Part shown: one piece after another, positions 51,376 through 60,655 of the stretch
Position numbering within the stretch: the stretch's first letter is position 1
How the letters are laid out: each line of letters opens with the position of its first letter
Assembly: GCF_900142605.1 (NCBI RefSeq)
Contig: NZ_FRBL01000006.1
Coordinates: forward strand, 558,001-622,000
From: Chitinophaga jiangningensis
GTDB lineage: Bacteria > Bacteroidota > Bacteroidia > Chitinophagales > Chitinophagaceae
Length of the DNA: 64,000 nucleotides
Direction: 5' to 3'
Made by a program: the position numbers and the translations under genes
Notes under the pieces: generated by a model
Told to the model about the DNA's origin: nothing
What the model saw: only the letters and a program-made list of their open reading frames with translations
Database searches by the model: none

Positions 51376-52980
51376 TTATTTCTCCTTCTCCAACGTTTCC
51401 AGCGCTTTCTTCACCACCGGATCCGTAGTATTAATAGTTTCATAGAACCCTTCCGTTCTGTACAGCTGTCGCGCCATCAAGGCTTTAATCCTCGACTTGA
51501 TCTCCGCTTCATCCTTGGCACTGATCCTATCCAGCCCAGGAATGCTATCCGTTTTAGCAAACGTTTTGAAGTCATTATAAATAGCCGGTGTAGTCTGGAA
51601 TTTATTCGTGAAGTCCTGTGCGTCCTTGTATTGCTTAAACTCTTCCTTGTGGCTGGTGAAATACTGGTAAGCAAAGTTGCTGAAGGTATTCCGGGTATAG
51701 ATCGCCATCAGGGTGGTAGAGAAGCGGGAGGTGTCAAATGGCACAAAGATGTCCGGCGTAATACCACCGCCACCGTATACACGACGGCCACTGGCAGTTT
51801 TGTAAGGCACGGTGTCGGTTATACGAATACTGTCTTTATTCACCAGTTCGCCGTGGGTAAAGCGTTCGCTGATGTCATCGTCGTAAGCGGCGTGGCCGTT
51901 ACCGTATGGTTTCTGGATACTGCGGTTAGATGGAATGTAATACCGAGCTACGGTGAGGCGTAAGGCACCGCCGTTATCGAGGTCATATTGTTCCTGTACC
52001 AGGCCTTTACCAAACGTACGGCGACCGATAATGGTACCGCGGTCCCAGTCCTGGATGGCACCTGCAACGATCTCACTGGCAGAAGCGGAGCCTTCATCCG
52101 TAAGGATGGCGAGAGCACCTTTTTCAAACATGCCCGGGCGTTTGGTCTTGAATTCCGCTTTCGGGAAATCTTTTCCTTTCGTATACACCAGCAGTTTAGG
52201 TTCATCCAGCAGCTCATCCAGGATGCGGGTGGCTGCGTCCATGAATCCGCCTGGGTTCTGGCGTACGTCGATGATGAGTTTTTGCATGCCGGCACGCTGT
52301 AATTTCCGCATGGCAGCCATAAACTCATCGTAGGTGGTAGCAGAAAATTTGCTGATTTTGATATAACCTATTGCCGGAGCTATCATGTAGCTGGCATCTA
52401 CACTATATATTGGAATGATACCGCGTTTAATTTTGGCAGTGATTTGTTTGCCGTTACGCAGCAGGGTGGTGGTAACTTCCGAATCTTTCGGCCCGCGGAG
52501 CAGTTTGCGGATTTTTTCTGTAGTGATACCGTTGCCGGCAACGGTGCTATCGCCCACCTTCAGGATTTTATCTCCCGTTTGTAAACCAGCTGTTTCGGAA
52601 GGCCCGCCACTAATTACGGCTACCACATTAACCGTATCTGCCGTGATGTTAAACTCCACCCCAATACCTTCAAAGTTGCCTTCCAGGTCTTCGTTTACCT
52701 GCTGCAGCTGCGATGGCGGAATGTAAACGGAGTGTGGATCCAGGTGCAGCAGCATGCCTTCAATAGCTTCCTGCTGAAGATCATCGGTATTAATGGTGTC
52801 TACATATTTCATTTTAATGAGATCCAGTACTTCCTGGAGAGGACCTCTGTTGGCTTTGGCAAAGAAAATCGTATTACTACCCGTGTTGGAACCTGGCATT
52901 TTGTGGCCCAGAAACATTCCCAGCGCCAGCACCACTGCCATCATAATGGGTAAAAAAACATTCAGCTTCCTGTTAGACAT
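51376..52980 (-). CDS. C-terminal processing protease (S41, CtpA type)
   Basis: This 534-residue protein has an N-terminal signal anchor (residues 7-26). A PDZ domain (about 85-175, FEGIGVEFNITADTVNVVAV, AGLQTGDKILKVGDS) follows, then the S41 core with Ser in DEGSASASEIVAGAIQ and Lys in RTFGKGLVQEQY. The layout is that of CtpA/CtpB, distinct from the longer Prc encoded by the convergent gene. Both act in the periplasm. It is divergent from an amino-sugar kinase gene across 158 bases. Confidence 0.93.
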   Translation of the reverse strand: MSNRKLNVFLPIMMAVVLALGMFLGHKMPGSNTGSNTIFFAKANRGPLQEVLDLIKMKYVDTINTDDLQQEAIEGMLLHLDPHSVYIPPSQLQQVNEDLEGNFEGIGVEFNITADTVNVVAVISGGPSETAGLQTGDKILKVGDSTVAGNGITTEKIRKLLRGPKDSEVTTTLLRNGKQITAKIKRGIIPIYSVDASYMIAPAIGYIKISKFSATTYDEFMAAMRKLQRAGMQKLIIDVRQNPGGFMDAATRILDELLDEPKLLVYTKGKDFPKAEFKTKRPGMFEKGALAILTDEGSASASEIVAGAIQDWDRGTIIGRRTFGKGLVQEQYDLDNGGALRLTVARYYIPSNRSIQKPYGNGHAAYDDDISERFTHGELVNKDSIRITDTVPYKTASGRRVYGGGGITPDIFVPFDTSRFSTTLMAIYTRNTFSNFAYQYFTSHKEEFKQYKDAQDFTNKFQTTPAIYNDFKTFAKTDSIPGLDRISAKDEAEIKSRIKALMARQLYRTEGFYETINTTDPVVKKALETLEKEK

Positions 52981-53138
52981 ATTTTGATAATTATCCCGCT
53001 AAATTTATGACCAATCTTACAACCTAAACTTCCAGCGCCCTATTTGTTTTTATGGAACGCTTTTGTTTAAATTGTGACAAAAATAGCATAATTCGGGTGC
53101 AAACTTTTACGATTCTTTAAATTGATAAATAAACGGAC

Positions 53139-53987
53139 ATGCCTGGAAAAATAAAGCTGATAGCTGACAGCGGATCTACAAAGGCTGAATGGGGTCTCCT
53201 GGGTGCAGCTGCCCCGGGACCTTATAAAACACAGGGCATTAGTCCTTACTTTCAAACAGTTGAACAAATTGTACAGATCTTCCGACAGGAACTCATCCCG
53301 CAATTACCTGCCGGTATACATATAGATGAAATTTATTTCTATGGTACAGGGTTATCACAGCCTAAAAATATCGCGGGGGTAACAGAAGCCCTCCGTATCG
53401 TTTGGCCCGATAGTCATATAGAGGTAGATCATGACCTGATGGGCGCTGCCAGGGCCTTATGTGGCCGTGGATCAGGCATTGCCAGTATCCTCGGTACCGG
53501 CTCCAACAGCTGTTATTATGATGGAAATGGGATTGTAAAGAACAATCCGGGCCTCGGATATGTACTTGGAGATGAAGGGAGTGGTGCTTATCTTGGCAGA
53601 AAGGTGCTGCAGTACTACCTGTATAACACCTTTGATGAAGAGCTGCGCATGCGTTTCGACGAGAAATACAATACCAATAAGGATGAAATCCTGGAGAATG
53701 TATACCGTAAGCCCCTGGCTAACCGATACCTGGCAGGGTTTGCGTCCTTCCTGTCGGAAAACCGCCAGCATTACATGGTAGAAAATATCCTGGAGGATGG
53801 GCTCAACGACTTCTTCTTTAATCATATATATAAGTACCGCGAGAGCTGGACCACCTCCCTGCACTTTGTTGGTGGGGTAGCCTGGAACTTCCGGGACATA
53901 CTCAAGGAATTATGCGAACTGTATGAGCTGCCCATGGGCAGGGTCATGCGCACCCCTATGGAAGGGTTGATTGAATTTCATCATTAA
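53139..53987 (+). CDS. N-acetylglucosamine kinase (BadF/BadG/BcrA/BcrD ATPase family)
   Basis: This 282-residue ASKHA-fold kinase shows the phosphate-binding loop LIADSGSTKAEWGLLG at the N-terminus, EVDHDLMGAARALCG, and the second ATP loop SILGTGSNSCYY, then LGDEGSGAYLGRK. Members phosphorylate GlcNAc or MurNAc-type sugars. murQ begins 20 bases after it, so it probably phosphorylates amino sugars recovered from peptidoglycan; a MurK-like role on MurNAc is possible (inference). Confidence 0.9.
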   Translation: MPGKIKLIADSGSTKAEWGLLGAAAPGPYKTQGISPYFQTVEQIVQIFRQELIPQLPAGIHIDEIYFYGTGLSQPKNIAGVTEALRIVWPDSHIEVDHDLMGAARALCGRGSGIASILGTGSNSCYYDGNGIVKNNPGLGYVLGDEGSGAYLGRKVLQYYLYNTFDEELRMRFDEKYNTNKDEILENVYRKPLANRYLAGFASFLSENRQHYMVENILEDGLNDFFFNHIYKYRESWTTSLHFVGGVAWNFRDILKELCELYELPMGRVMRTPMEGLIEFHH

Positions 53988-54007
53988 TTATATCTCAAAC
54001 AACATAT

Positions 54008-54826
54008 ATGGCATTCGAAAAAGTTACTGAACAGGAATCTCACTACCATCACCTGGAAAAAATGAGCATACAGGAGTTGCTGATTAATATTAATAAAGAG
54101 GATCAGACAGTTCCCCTGGCAGTGGCAAAGGCCATTCCGCAAATCGAGAAGCTGGTAGCCGTGATTGCAGACAGAATGCTGGCCGGTGGCCGCCTGTTTT
54201 ATATGGGTGCCGGCACCAGCGGCCGCCTCGGCATCGTCGACGCTTCTGAATGTCCGCCCACCTTCGGAGTACCACATGGGCTGGTAATCGGCATTATCGC
54301 CGGGGGCGATGCCGCCATCCGTAAGGCAGTGGAGTTTGCCGAAGATAATAAGGAACAGGGCTGGAAAGACCTCCAGGAATTTGGGGTAACAGATAAAGAT
54401 GTAGTCATTGGCATCGCCGCCAGCGGTACCACGCCATACGTAATCGGGGCCCTGGAACAATGCCGCAAACATGGTATTACTACGGGCAGCATCAGCTGCA
54501 ATCCGGAAACACCGATCTCCGCTGCGGCCGACTTCCCCGTGGAAGTAGTGGTAGGGCCCGAGTTTGTGACCGGCAGCACCCGCATGAAAAGCGGTACCGC
54601 ACAAAAACTGGTACTCAATATGATCTCCACTTCCGTGATGATACAGCTCGGAAGGGTAGAAGATAATAAAATGGTGAATATGCAGCTCAGCAATGAAAAG
54701 CTGGTGGACCGTGGCGTGAAAATGCTCATGCAGCAGCTGTCACTCACCGATTATGATGAGGCTCAACGGTTACTGCTGAAGGCCGGCAGCGTCAAAAAAG
54801 CCGTGGAAGCCTACGAAAAGGCCTGA
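54008..54826 (+). CDS. murQ: N-acetylmuramic acid 6-phosphate etherase
   Basis: This 272-residue SIS-domain enzyme removes lactate from MurNAc 6-phosphate to give GlcNAc 6-phosphate in cell-wall recycling. Signatures are FYMGAGTSGRLGIVDASECPP, VIGIAASGTTPYVIGAL and TRMKSGTAQKLVLNMISTSVM. It is slightly shorter than the usual 295-300 residues, at the C-terminus. It forms an operon with the upstream kinase, and possibly with the hypothetical gene 30 bases downstream. Confidence 0.96.
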   Translation: MAFEKVTEQESHYHHLEKMSIQELLININKEDQTVPLAVAKAIPQIEKLVAVIADRMLAGGRLFYMGAGTSGRLGIVDASECPPTFGVPHGLVIGIIAGGDAAIRKAVEFAEDNKEQGWKDLQEFGVTDKDVVIGIAASGTTPYVIGALEQCRKHGITTGSISCNPETPISAAADFPVEVVVGPEFVTGSTRMKSGTAQKLVLNMISTSVMIQLGRVEDNKMVNMQLSNEKLVDRGVKMLMQQLSLTDYDEAQRLLLKAGSVKKAVEAYEKA

Positions 54827-54856
54827 TTATTCTGAGATTTGTTTCAATAACCTGCT

Positions 54857-55420
54857 ATGCACGACATCGAACCTTACTATAACTGGCGCCACCTGTATGC
54901 GGCGGAAGAGGATGAACTCTCTCCCTTCTATGGCCGGGAATACAGCGAGTTCGAGTATTCTAATACCGTATATAACTATTACGTACATCCGCAATGGGAC
55001 GAGTTTGGGTCCCGGAACCTCTATATGAAGGTATTGTATGCCGACTATCAGTTCGGCTTTGCCATCATAGAGTTGCTGGGAGAGTGGAATGATACCCTGG
55101 ATAATGATATTATGACCCTTAAGCGGGAGGTAATCGATCTCATGATTGCCGAAGGAATCCGGAAATTTATACTGATCGCCGAAAATGTAATGAACTTTCA
55201 TTCCTCCGATGACTGCTATTACGAAGAGTGGTGGGACGACATAAAAGACGACGGAGGTTGGATTGTAGCCCTCAATATGCCGGTGCAGACCAGGCAGGAA
55301 TTCGAGAAAGCACGCCTTTACAATTATGTGCATTTATTGGAGGATGAAAAGTGGCGAACATACCAACCAGTTCACTTGTTTAATATGATCGATAACGTCA
55401 TGCTGAAACGGCTGGAATAA
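54857..55420 (+). CDS. Conserved hypothetical protein
   Basis: This 187-residue soluble protein has no signal peptide and is rich in acidic and aromatic residues (YNWRHLYAAEEDELSPF, YEEWWDDIKDDGGWI). No domain is recognised. It starts 30 bases after murQ without a terminator, so it may be co-transcribed. Its start ATG follows a short pyrimidine-rich gap. It looks like a lineage-conserved protein rather than a chance frame because the frame is full length, with clean start and stop and no overlap with other genes. Confidence 0.75.
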   Translation: MHDIEPYYNWRHLYAAEEDELSPFYGREYSEFEYSNTVYNYYVHPQWDEFGSRNLYMKVLYADYQFGFAIIELLGEWNDTLDNDIMTLKREVIDLMIAEGIRKFILIAENVMNFHSSDDCYYEEWWDDIKDDGGWIVALNMPVQTRQEFEKARLYNYVHLLEDEKWRTYQPVHLFNMIDNVMLKRLE

Positions 55421-55439
55421 CGTTTACTGATAAATATCA

Positions 55440-55470
55440 TTTGGTTTTAATTTTTCCTGCGTTAAATTTG
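55440..55470 (+). promoter_or_regulatory. Promoter of the sdhCAB operon
   Basis: TTTG (55440-55443), 19 bases, TAAATTTG (55463-55470) is a full match to the Bacteroidota promoter. Transcription would start near 55477, leaving a 47-base leader before sdhC. Confidence 0.85.
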
Positions 55471-55523
55471 CCCGACATTTCAACAACTTATTTTAATACT
55501 AGGAAGCTTAGATTTTTTTACTT

Positions 55524-56210
55524 ATGAAGTGGTCACAGTTCTTTAATACCTCTATCGGTAAAAAGTTATTGGTAGGCGCTACCGGCTTTTTTCTTTGCAG
55601 TTTCGTACTCGTGCACTTAGCCGGAAACCTGCAGCTGTTGTACAAAGACGGAGGTAAGGCTTTTAACACTTACGCTCAGTTTATGGGTCACAACAGCCTG
55701 ATTCAGTTCCTCGCATGGGGCTTGAAAATTGTGATCGTATTGCATGCATTTGTTGCACTGCAGCTCACTATCAGCAACCGCGCTGCCCGCCCGGTTAAAT
55801 ATCAGGTTAATCCTGGTAACCAGACTTCCTCCTGGTTCAGCCGCCAGATGGCGATCATGGGAAGCATCCTCTTAATCTTCATCGTTGTGCACCTCGCACA
55901 GTTGTGGGCTCCATTCCACTATTCCGACATGCCTACTCAATCCTATGAAGGCGTTTCCGAGCCGATTAAAGATCTGTACAGCGTAACTTACGCACTCTTT
56001 CAAAATCCGCTGTGGGTAGTACTTTACGTAGTTGGTATGGCTGCATTGTCCTTCCACCTGATCCATGGTTTTAAAAGTGCCTTCCAGACTTTCGGCTTAA
56101 ACCATTCCAAATACAACGGATTGATCAATTTCATTGGTCTGTGGCTCTTCGGTATCGCCATCCCGGTAGCATTCGCTGCTATTCCCGTTGTAATTTATTT
56201 AAACAAATAA
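55524..56210 (+). CDS. sdhC: Succinate dehydrogenase cytochrome b subunit
   Basis: This 228-residue membrane protein has five predicted helices and conserved histidines (FVLVHLAGNLQLL, VIVLHAFVALQL, IFIVVHLAQLWAPFHY, LSFHLIHGFKSAF) that bind two haems b. This is the single-subunit, type B anchor found in Bacteroidota succinate dehydrogenases and fumarate reductases. It passes electrons between the menaquinone pool and the flavoprotein. It is first of three genes and has a clear promoter. Confidence 0.95.
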   Translation: MKWSQFFNTSIGKKLLVGATGFFLCSFVLVHLAGNLQLLYKDGGKAFNTYAQFMGHNSLIQFLAWGLKIVIVLHAFVALQLTISNRAARPVKYQVNPGNQTSSWFSRQMAIMGSILLIFIVVHLAQLWAPFHYSDMPTQSYEGVSEPIKDLYSVTYALFQNPLWVVLYVVGMAALSFHLIHGFKSAFQTFGLNHSKYNGLINFIGLWLFGIAIPVAFAAIPVVIYLNK

Positions 56211-56229
56211 TTCTGAAAAGTTAGGATAT

Positions 56230-58203
56230 ATGTTGAACGCAAAAATTCCTGCAGGCCCATTAAATACAAAATGGGAAGATTATAAAGGACATTGTAAGCT
56301 GGTAAACCCTGCCAATAAACGTAATCTTGAAATTATAGTTATTGGAACTGGTTTGGCTGGTGCTTCAGCAGCGGCTTCATTAGGTGAATTGGGATACAAG
56401 GTTAAAGCATTCTGCTTTCAGGATAGCCCACGCCGTGCACACAGTATTGCTGCGCAGGGTGGTATCAATGCTGCTAAAAACTACCAAAATGATGGTGACT
56501 CCGTTTACCGTCTGTTTTATGATACTGTAAAGGGTGGTGACTACCGTGCCCGCGAAGCCAACGTACACCGTCTGGCAGAAGTGAGTGGTAACATCATCGA
56601 CCAATGCGTGGCACAAGGTGTTCCTTTCGCCCGCGAATACGGTGGTCTGCTCTCCAACCGTTCTTTCGGTGGTACGCAGGTACAACGTACTTTCTATGCT
56701 GCGGGTCAAACCGGTCAGCAGCTGCTCCTCGGTGCTTACTCTGCACTGGAGCGCCAGGTAGCGCTGGGTAACGTTACCATGTACTCCCGCCACGAAATGC
56801 TCGACATCGTTAAAATCGACGGCAAAGCACGTGGTATCATCGCCCGTAACCTCATTACAGGCCAGCTGGAACGCCACTTCGGACATGCAGTACTGATCTG
56901 CTCCGGTGGTTACGGTAACGTATTCTTCCTCTCTACCAACGCGATGGGTTCCAACGTAACCGCTGCCTGGAAAGCAACCCAGAACGGCGCTTACTTCGCT
57001 AACCCTTGCTTCACACAAATTCACCCTACCTGTATCCCGGTTTCCGGCGATCACCAGTCAAAACTGACCCTCATGTCAGAATCACTGCGTAACGACGGTC
57101 GTATCTGGGTACCAAAGAAAAAAGACGATAACCGCAAAGCAAGCGATATCCCTGAAGAGGAAAGAGATTACTACCTGGAACGCCGTTACCCTGCATTCGG
57201 TAACCTCGTACCACGCGACGTGGCCTCCCGCGCTGCTAAGGAAAGATGCGACGCCGGTTACGGTGTGGGTACTTCCAAACAGGCAGTATACCTCGATTTC
57301 GCCGCAGCCATCGAACGTTACGGCAGCATCGAAGCCAACAAACGCCAGATGCACGGTGTATCCAAAGAAGAAATCATTAAACTGGGTAAAGAAGTAGTTG
57401 CCGAAAAATATGGTAACCTCTTCGATATGTACGCAAAAATCACCGGCGAAAATCCTTACGAAACGCCAATGCGTATCTACCCTGCTGTTCACTATACCAT
57501 GGGTGGCCTCTGGGTAGACTATGAACTGCAAACTACCGTTCCTGGTCTGTACTCCCTCGGTGAAGCCAACTTCTCCGACCACGGTGCTAACCGCCTCGGC
57601 GCCTCCGCACTCATGCAGGGCCTCGCAGATGGTTACTTCGTACTCCCTTATACCATCGGTAACTACCTGGCAGACGAAATCCGCGTAAAGGCAATCCCTA
57701 CCGATCACCCTGCCTTCGCAGAAGCAGAAAGCAAAGTGCGCGACAGAATCGCCAAACTGATGAGCATTAAAGGAACTAAGTCTGTTGACTTCTTCCACAA
57801 AAAGCTCGGTAAAATCATGTGGGATAAATGCGGTATGGCCCGTAACGAACAAGGTCTGAAAGAAGCCATCGAAGAAATCAAAGCTTTACGCGCTGAATTC
57901 TATAAAGACGTTCGTATCCCTGGTGATGAAAATGAATTCAACCCTGAACTGGAAAAAGCTGGCCGCGTGGCCGACTTCCTCGAACTGGGTGAACTCATGT
58001 GTATCGATGCACTGAACCGTCGCGAATCATGTGGTGGCCACTTCCGTGAAGAATCACAAACAGAGGAAGGGGAAGCTAAACGTGACGACGAAAACTTCAG
58101 CTACGTAGCAGCGTGGGAATACAAAGGCCCAAGCGATTACGTATTGCATAAAGAAGAACTGGTGTTCGAAGAAGTGAAACCGACTCAACGTAGCTACAAA
58201 TAA
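56230..58203 (+). CDS. sdhA: Succinate dehydrogenase flavoprotein subunit
   Basis: This 657-residue subunit carries covalently bound FAD and oxidises succinate. The dinucleotide loop is IVIGTGLAGASAAASLGELG. HSIAAQGGINAAKN includes the FAD-linked His. HPTCIPVSGDHQSKL and HYTMGGLWVDY belong to the active site. ANRLGASALMQGLADG closes the FAD domain. The length and the type B partner suit the Bacteroidota enzyme. Codon use is strongly biased, fitting high expression. Confidence 0.97.
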   Translation: MLNAKIPAGPLNTKWEDYKGHCKLVNPANKRNLEIIVIGTGLAGASAAASLGELGYKVKAFCFQDSPRRAHSIAAQGGINAAKNYQNDGDSVYRLFYDTVKGGDYRAREANVHRLAEVSGNIIDQCVAQGVPFAREYGGLLSNRSFGGTQVQRTFYAAGQTGQQLLLGAYSALERQVALGNVTMYSRHEMLDIVKIDGKARGIIARNLITGQLERHFGHAVLICSGGYGNVFFLSTNAMGSNVTAAWKATQNGAYFANPCFTQIHPTCIPVSGDHQSKLTLMSESLRNDGRIWVPKKKDDNRKASDIPEEERDYYLERRYPAFGNLVPRDVASRAAKERCDAGYGVGTSKQAVYLDFAAAIERYGSIEANKRQMHGVSKEEIIKLGKEVVAEKYGNLFDMYAKITGENPYETPMRIYPAVHYTMGGLWVDYELQTTVPGLYSLGEANFSDHGANRLGASALMQGLADGYFVLPYTIGNYLADEIRVKAIPTDHPAFAEAESKVRDRIAKLMSIKGTKSVDFFHKKLGKIMWDKCGMARNEQGLKEAIEEIKALRAEFYKDVRIPGDENEFNPELEKAGRVADFLELGELMCIDALNRRESCGGHFREESQTEEGEAKRDDENFSYVAAWEYKGPSDYVLHKEELVFEEVKPTQRSYK

Positions 58204-58253
58204 GGGTATTGGCCGCAAGGCCAGGTTTAATAATCAAATAATTGTCCAAGCAT

Positions 58254-59018
58254 ATGGAACATTATAACATGAACCTCACACTTAAAGTGTGGAGGCAGAA
58301 AAACAAAAACGATCAGGGTAGATTTGAAACACTGCAGGCTAAAAACATTTCTTCTGAAATGTCTTTCCTGGAAATGTTCGACGTAGTGAATGAAGAACTG
58401 ATCAACGAAGGAAAAGAACCAATCGCTTTCGATCACGACTGCCGCGAAGGTATCTGCGGTATGTGCTCTATGCATATCAATGGTCGCGCTCACGGTCCCT
58501 GGGATGGTACTACTACCTGCCAGCTGCACATGCGCGCCTTCAAAGACGGTGATACCATCACTGTTGAACCATGGAGAGCCGGTGCATTCCCTGTACTGAA
58601 AGACCTGACTGTCGACCGTAGCGCTTTCGATCGTATCATCGAAGCAGGTGGATATGTTTCCGTAAACACCGGTAACGCCCAGGACGCCAACAACATTCCG
58701 GTTGAAAAGCATAAAGCAGACCTGGCTTTCGCTGCTGCTGCCTGTATTGGTTGCGGTGCCTGCGTAGCTGCCTGCAAAAACTCTTCTGCAATGCTGTTTG
58801 TATCTGCAAAAGTTTCTCAGCTCGCACTGTTACCACAAGGCCAGCCTGAAAAAAGAACCCGTGCACTCAACATGGTGGCGCAGATGGATAAAGAAGGTTT
58901 CGGTAGCTGTACCAACACTGGTGCCTGCGAAGCTGAATGTCCTAAAGAAATCTCTCTCACTAACATCGCCCGCCTGAACCGCGAGTTCATCAACGCCGGC
59001 TTTACTACTGAGAAGTAA
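58254..59018 (+). CDS. sdhB: Succinate dehydrogenase iron-sulfur subunit
   Basis: This 254-residue subunit holds three clusters: the [2Fe-2S] cysteines in CREGICGMCSMHING with a later Cys in TTCQLH, and the [4Fe-4S] and [3Fe-4S] cysteines in CIGCGACVAACKN and CTNTGACEAECPKE. It carries electrons from SdhA to SdhC. The ATG at 58254 was preferred to an upstream TTG at 58242; a further ATG at 58269 is possible. It ends the operon. Confidence 0.96.
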   Translation: MEHYNMNLTLKVWRQKNKNDQGRFETLQAKNISSEMSFLEMFDVVNEELINEGKEPIAFDHDCREGICGMCSMHINGRAHGPWDGTTTCQLHMRAFKDGDTITVEPWRAGAFPVLKDLTVDRSAFDRIIEAGGYVSVNTGNAQDANNIPVEKHKADLAFAAAACIGCGACVAACKNSSAMLFVSAKVSQLALLPQGQPEKRTRALNMVAQMDKEGFGSCTNTGACEAECPKEISLTNIARLNREFINAGFTTEK

Positions 59019-59043
59019 TATTAACTTGACTGATGCAATATAT

Positions 59044-59077
59044 GTCCTCTCCACTTTCGTGGGGAGGACTTTTTTTA
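59044..59077 (+). terminator. Intrinsic terminator of sdhCAB
   Basis: An 11-bp stem (59044-59054 with 59059-59069, one wobble, loop TTTC) is followed by eight T, 26 bases after sdhB. Confidence 0.93.
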
Positions 59078-59103
59078 TAGCCGACAGACTTACATAAGCA
59101 CCC

Positions 59104-59151
59104 GCCGCGCGCAGCGCGGCTCCTCCCCGGATGACACCGAAGGTGTCATCC
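59104..59151 (+). repeat. Paired GNA-loop hairpin element (best copy)
   Basis: GCCGCGC-GCA-GCGCGGC (59104-59120), 8 bases, then a perfect 10-bp stem around GAA (59129-59151). The bases just before it (AGCACCCGCC) match the start of the tandem units at 4661, linking the two repeat types. Confidence 0.8.
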
Positions 59152-59231
59152 CTACTACCACTCATACAGCAAATACCAATTATCCCCCAAAAATTTACTA
59201 TCATGTGTTCCACGAAATGAAATGAAACCTT

Positions 59232-60614
59232 ATGTCTGAATCTCGCAGAAAATTTATCAAACACCTGGGGAGTACCGCGGCACTGCTGGGTGTAGCACCA
59301 TTGGCAGCCCTCGCCAGTGAACAGGAAAAAGTAACTTTATTAGAGCCGGAAAAACGTATATCCGCCAATGATAAAATCCGCGTGGCTTGCATTGGTATGG
59401 GAATCATGGGTTTTGGAGATGTTAAGTGCGCCCTTAAAGCGCCCGGCGTGGAGTTCGTAGCTGCCGCCGATCTCTATGATGGCCACCTTACCCGGGTAAA
59501 AGAAGTGTTCGGAAACCAGGTGTTCACCACACGCGATTACCGCGAAATCCTGCAGCGCAAAGATGTGGATGCGGTGATTGTAGCTACGCCCGACTTCTGG
59601 CACGACACCATTTCGATCGATGCTATGCAGGCAGGAAAAGCCGTGTATTGCGAAAAACCAATGGTACAACACATCGATGAAGGCCATCAGGTAATAGCTG
59701 CCCAAAAACGCACAAATGCGGTATTCCAGGTGGGAAGCCAGCGTGTAAGCAGTATCGCGCTGAAAGAGGCTAAAAAACGCTACGAAGCAGGCGAAATAGG
59801 CCAGTTGAATATCGTTGAAGCTGTAATGGACCGCCATAGCGCACTCGGCGCCTGGCAGTATTCCATTCCGCCGGATGCGTCCCCTAAAACGGTTGACTTC
59901 GACCGCTATTTAAAAGATACCGCTAAGATGCCGTATGACGCCAACAGATTCTGGCGCTGGCGCAATTATCAGGCTTATGGTACCGGTATTCCAGGCGATT
60001 TATTCGTACACCTGATTTCAGGTATGCACTTTATTACCGGCTCTCTCGGTCCTGAGCGTGTATACGCTACCGGTAACCTGGTGCAGTGGAAAGATGGCAG
60101 AGATGTGCCAGACGTAGTAGTGGCTATTTTTGATTATCCGGCTACCGCTACCACAGCTGCGTTCCAGATGACGCTCCGTGTCAACTTCGCGGATGGTGGC
60201 GGCGGAAGTGAATACACCCGCCTGATTGGTACCGACGGAGTGATGGAGCTGGAAGGAAACTCCTTTAAAATCAAGAAACACAAATTACCGGAAGCACCAG
60301 GCTATGGTGGTTGGGATACTTTTAATACCTTCTCAGAAGTCACCCAGAAAGCTTATGTACAGGAATACCAGAAAAAATACGGCACTGCCGCTGCGCAGGC
60401 ACAAAGAAGTGCAACTTCCTACGCTGCTCCGGCGGGCTATGATGAAAGACTGGATCACTTCATTAACTTCTTTGACAGTGTGCGTACCGGTAAACCGGTG
60501 GTGGAAGATGCTTCCTTTGGCCTCCGTGCCGCAGGCCCAGCCTTGCTTTCCAACGAAAGCTATTTCGGTAAAAAACTTATTCACTGGGATCCGGTAGCAA
60601 TGAAAATTGTATAG
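59232..60614 (+). CDS. Tat-exported Gfo/Idh/MocA family oxidoreductase
   Basis: This 460-residue protein starts with a twin-arginine signal (SESRRKFIKHLGSTAALLG). The Rossmann part shows IRVACIGMGIMGFGDVK, the EKP motif appears in AVYCEKPMVQHIDE, and the substrate domain contains the FWRWRNYQAYGTGIPGD stretch. It should act on a sugar derivative in the periplasm with bound NAD(P). It is a distant paralogue of the protein at 24095. It stands alone, 41 bases before the oligopeptidase gene. Confidence 0.92.
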   Translation: MSESRRKFIKHLGSTAALLGVAPLAALASEQEKVTLLEPEKRISANDKIRVACIGMGIMGFGDVKCALKAPGVEFVAAADLYDGHLTRVKEVFGNQVFTTRDYREILQRKDVDAVIVATPDFWHDTISIDAMQAGKAVYCEKPMVQHIDEGHQVIAAQKRTNAVFQVGSQRVSSIALKEAKKRYEAGEIGQLNIVEAVMDRHSALGAWQYSIPPDASPKTVDFDRYLKDTAKMPYDANRFWRWRNYQAYGTGIPGDLFVHLISGMHFITGSLGPERVYATGNLVQWKDGRDVPDVVVAIFDYPATATTAAFQMTLRVNFADGGGGSEYTRLIGTDGVMELEGNSFKIKKHKLPEAPGYGGWDTFNTFSEVTQKAYVQEYQKKYGTAAAQAQRSATSYAAPAGYDERLDHFINFFDSVRTGKPVVEDASFGLRAAGPALLSNESYFGKKLIHWDPVAMKIV

Positions 60615-60655
60615 GAGTATTTCCTTAATTTTAGCTGCATCGAAAAATTAGCAGC

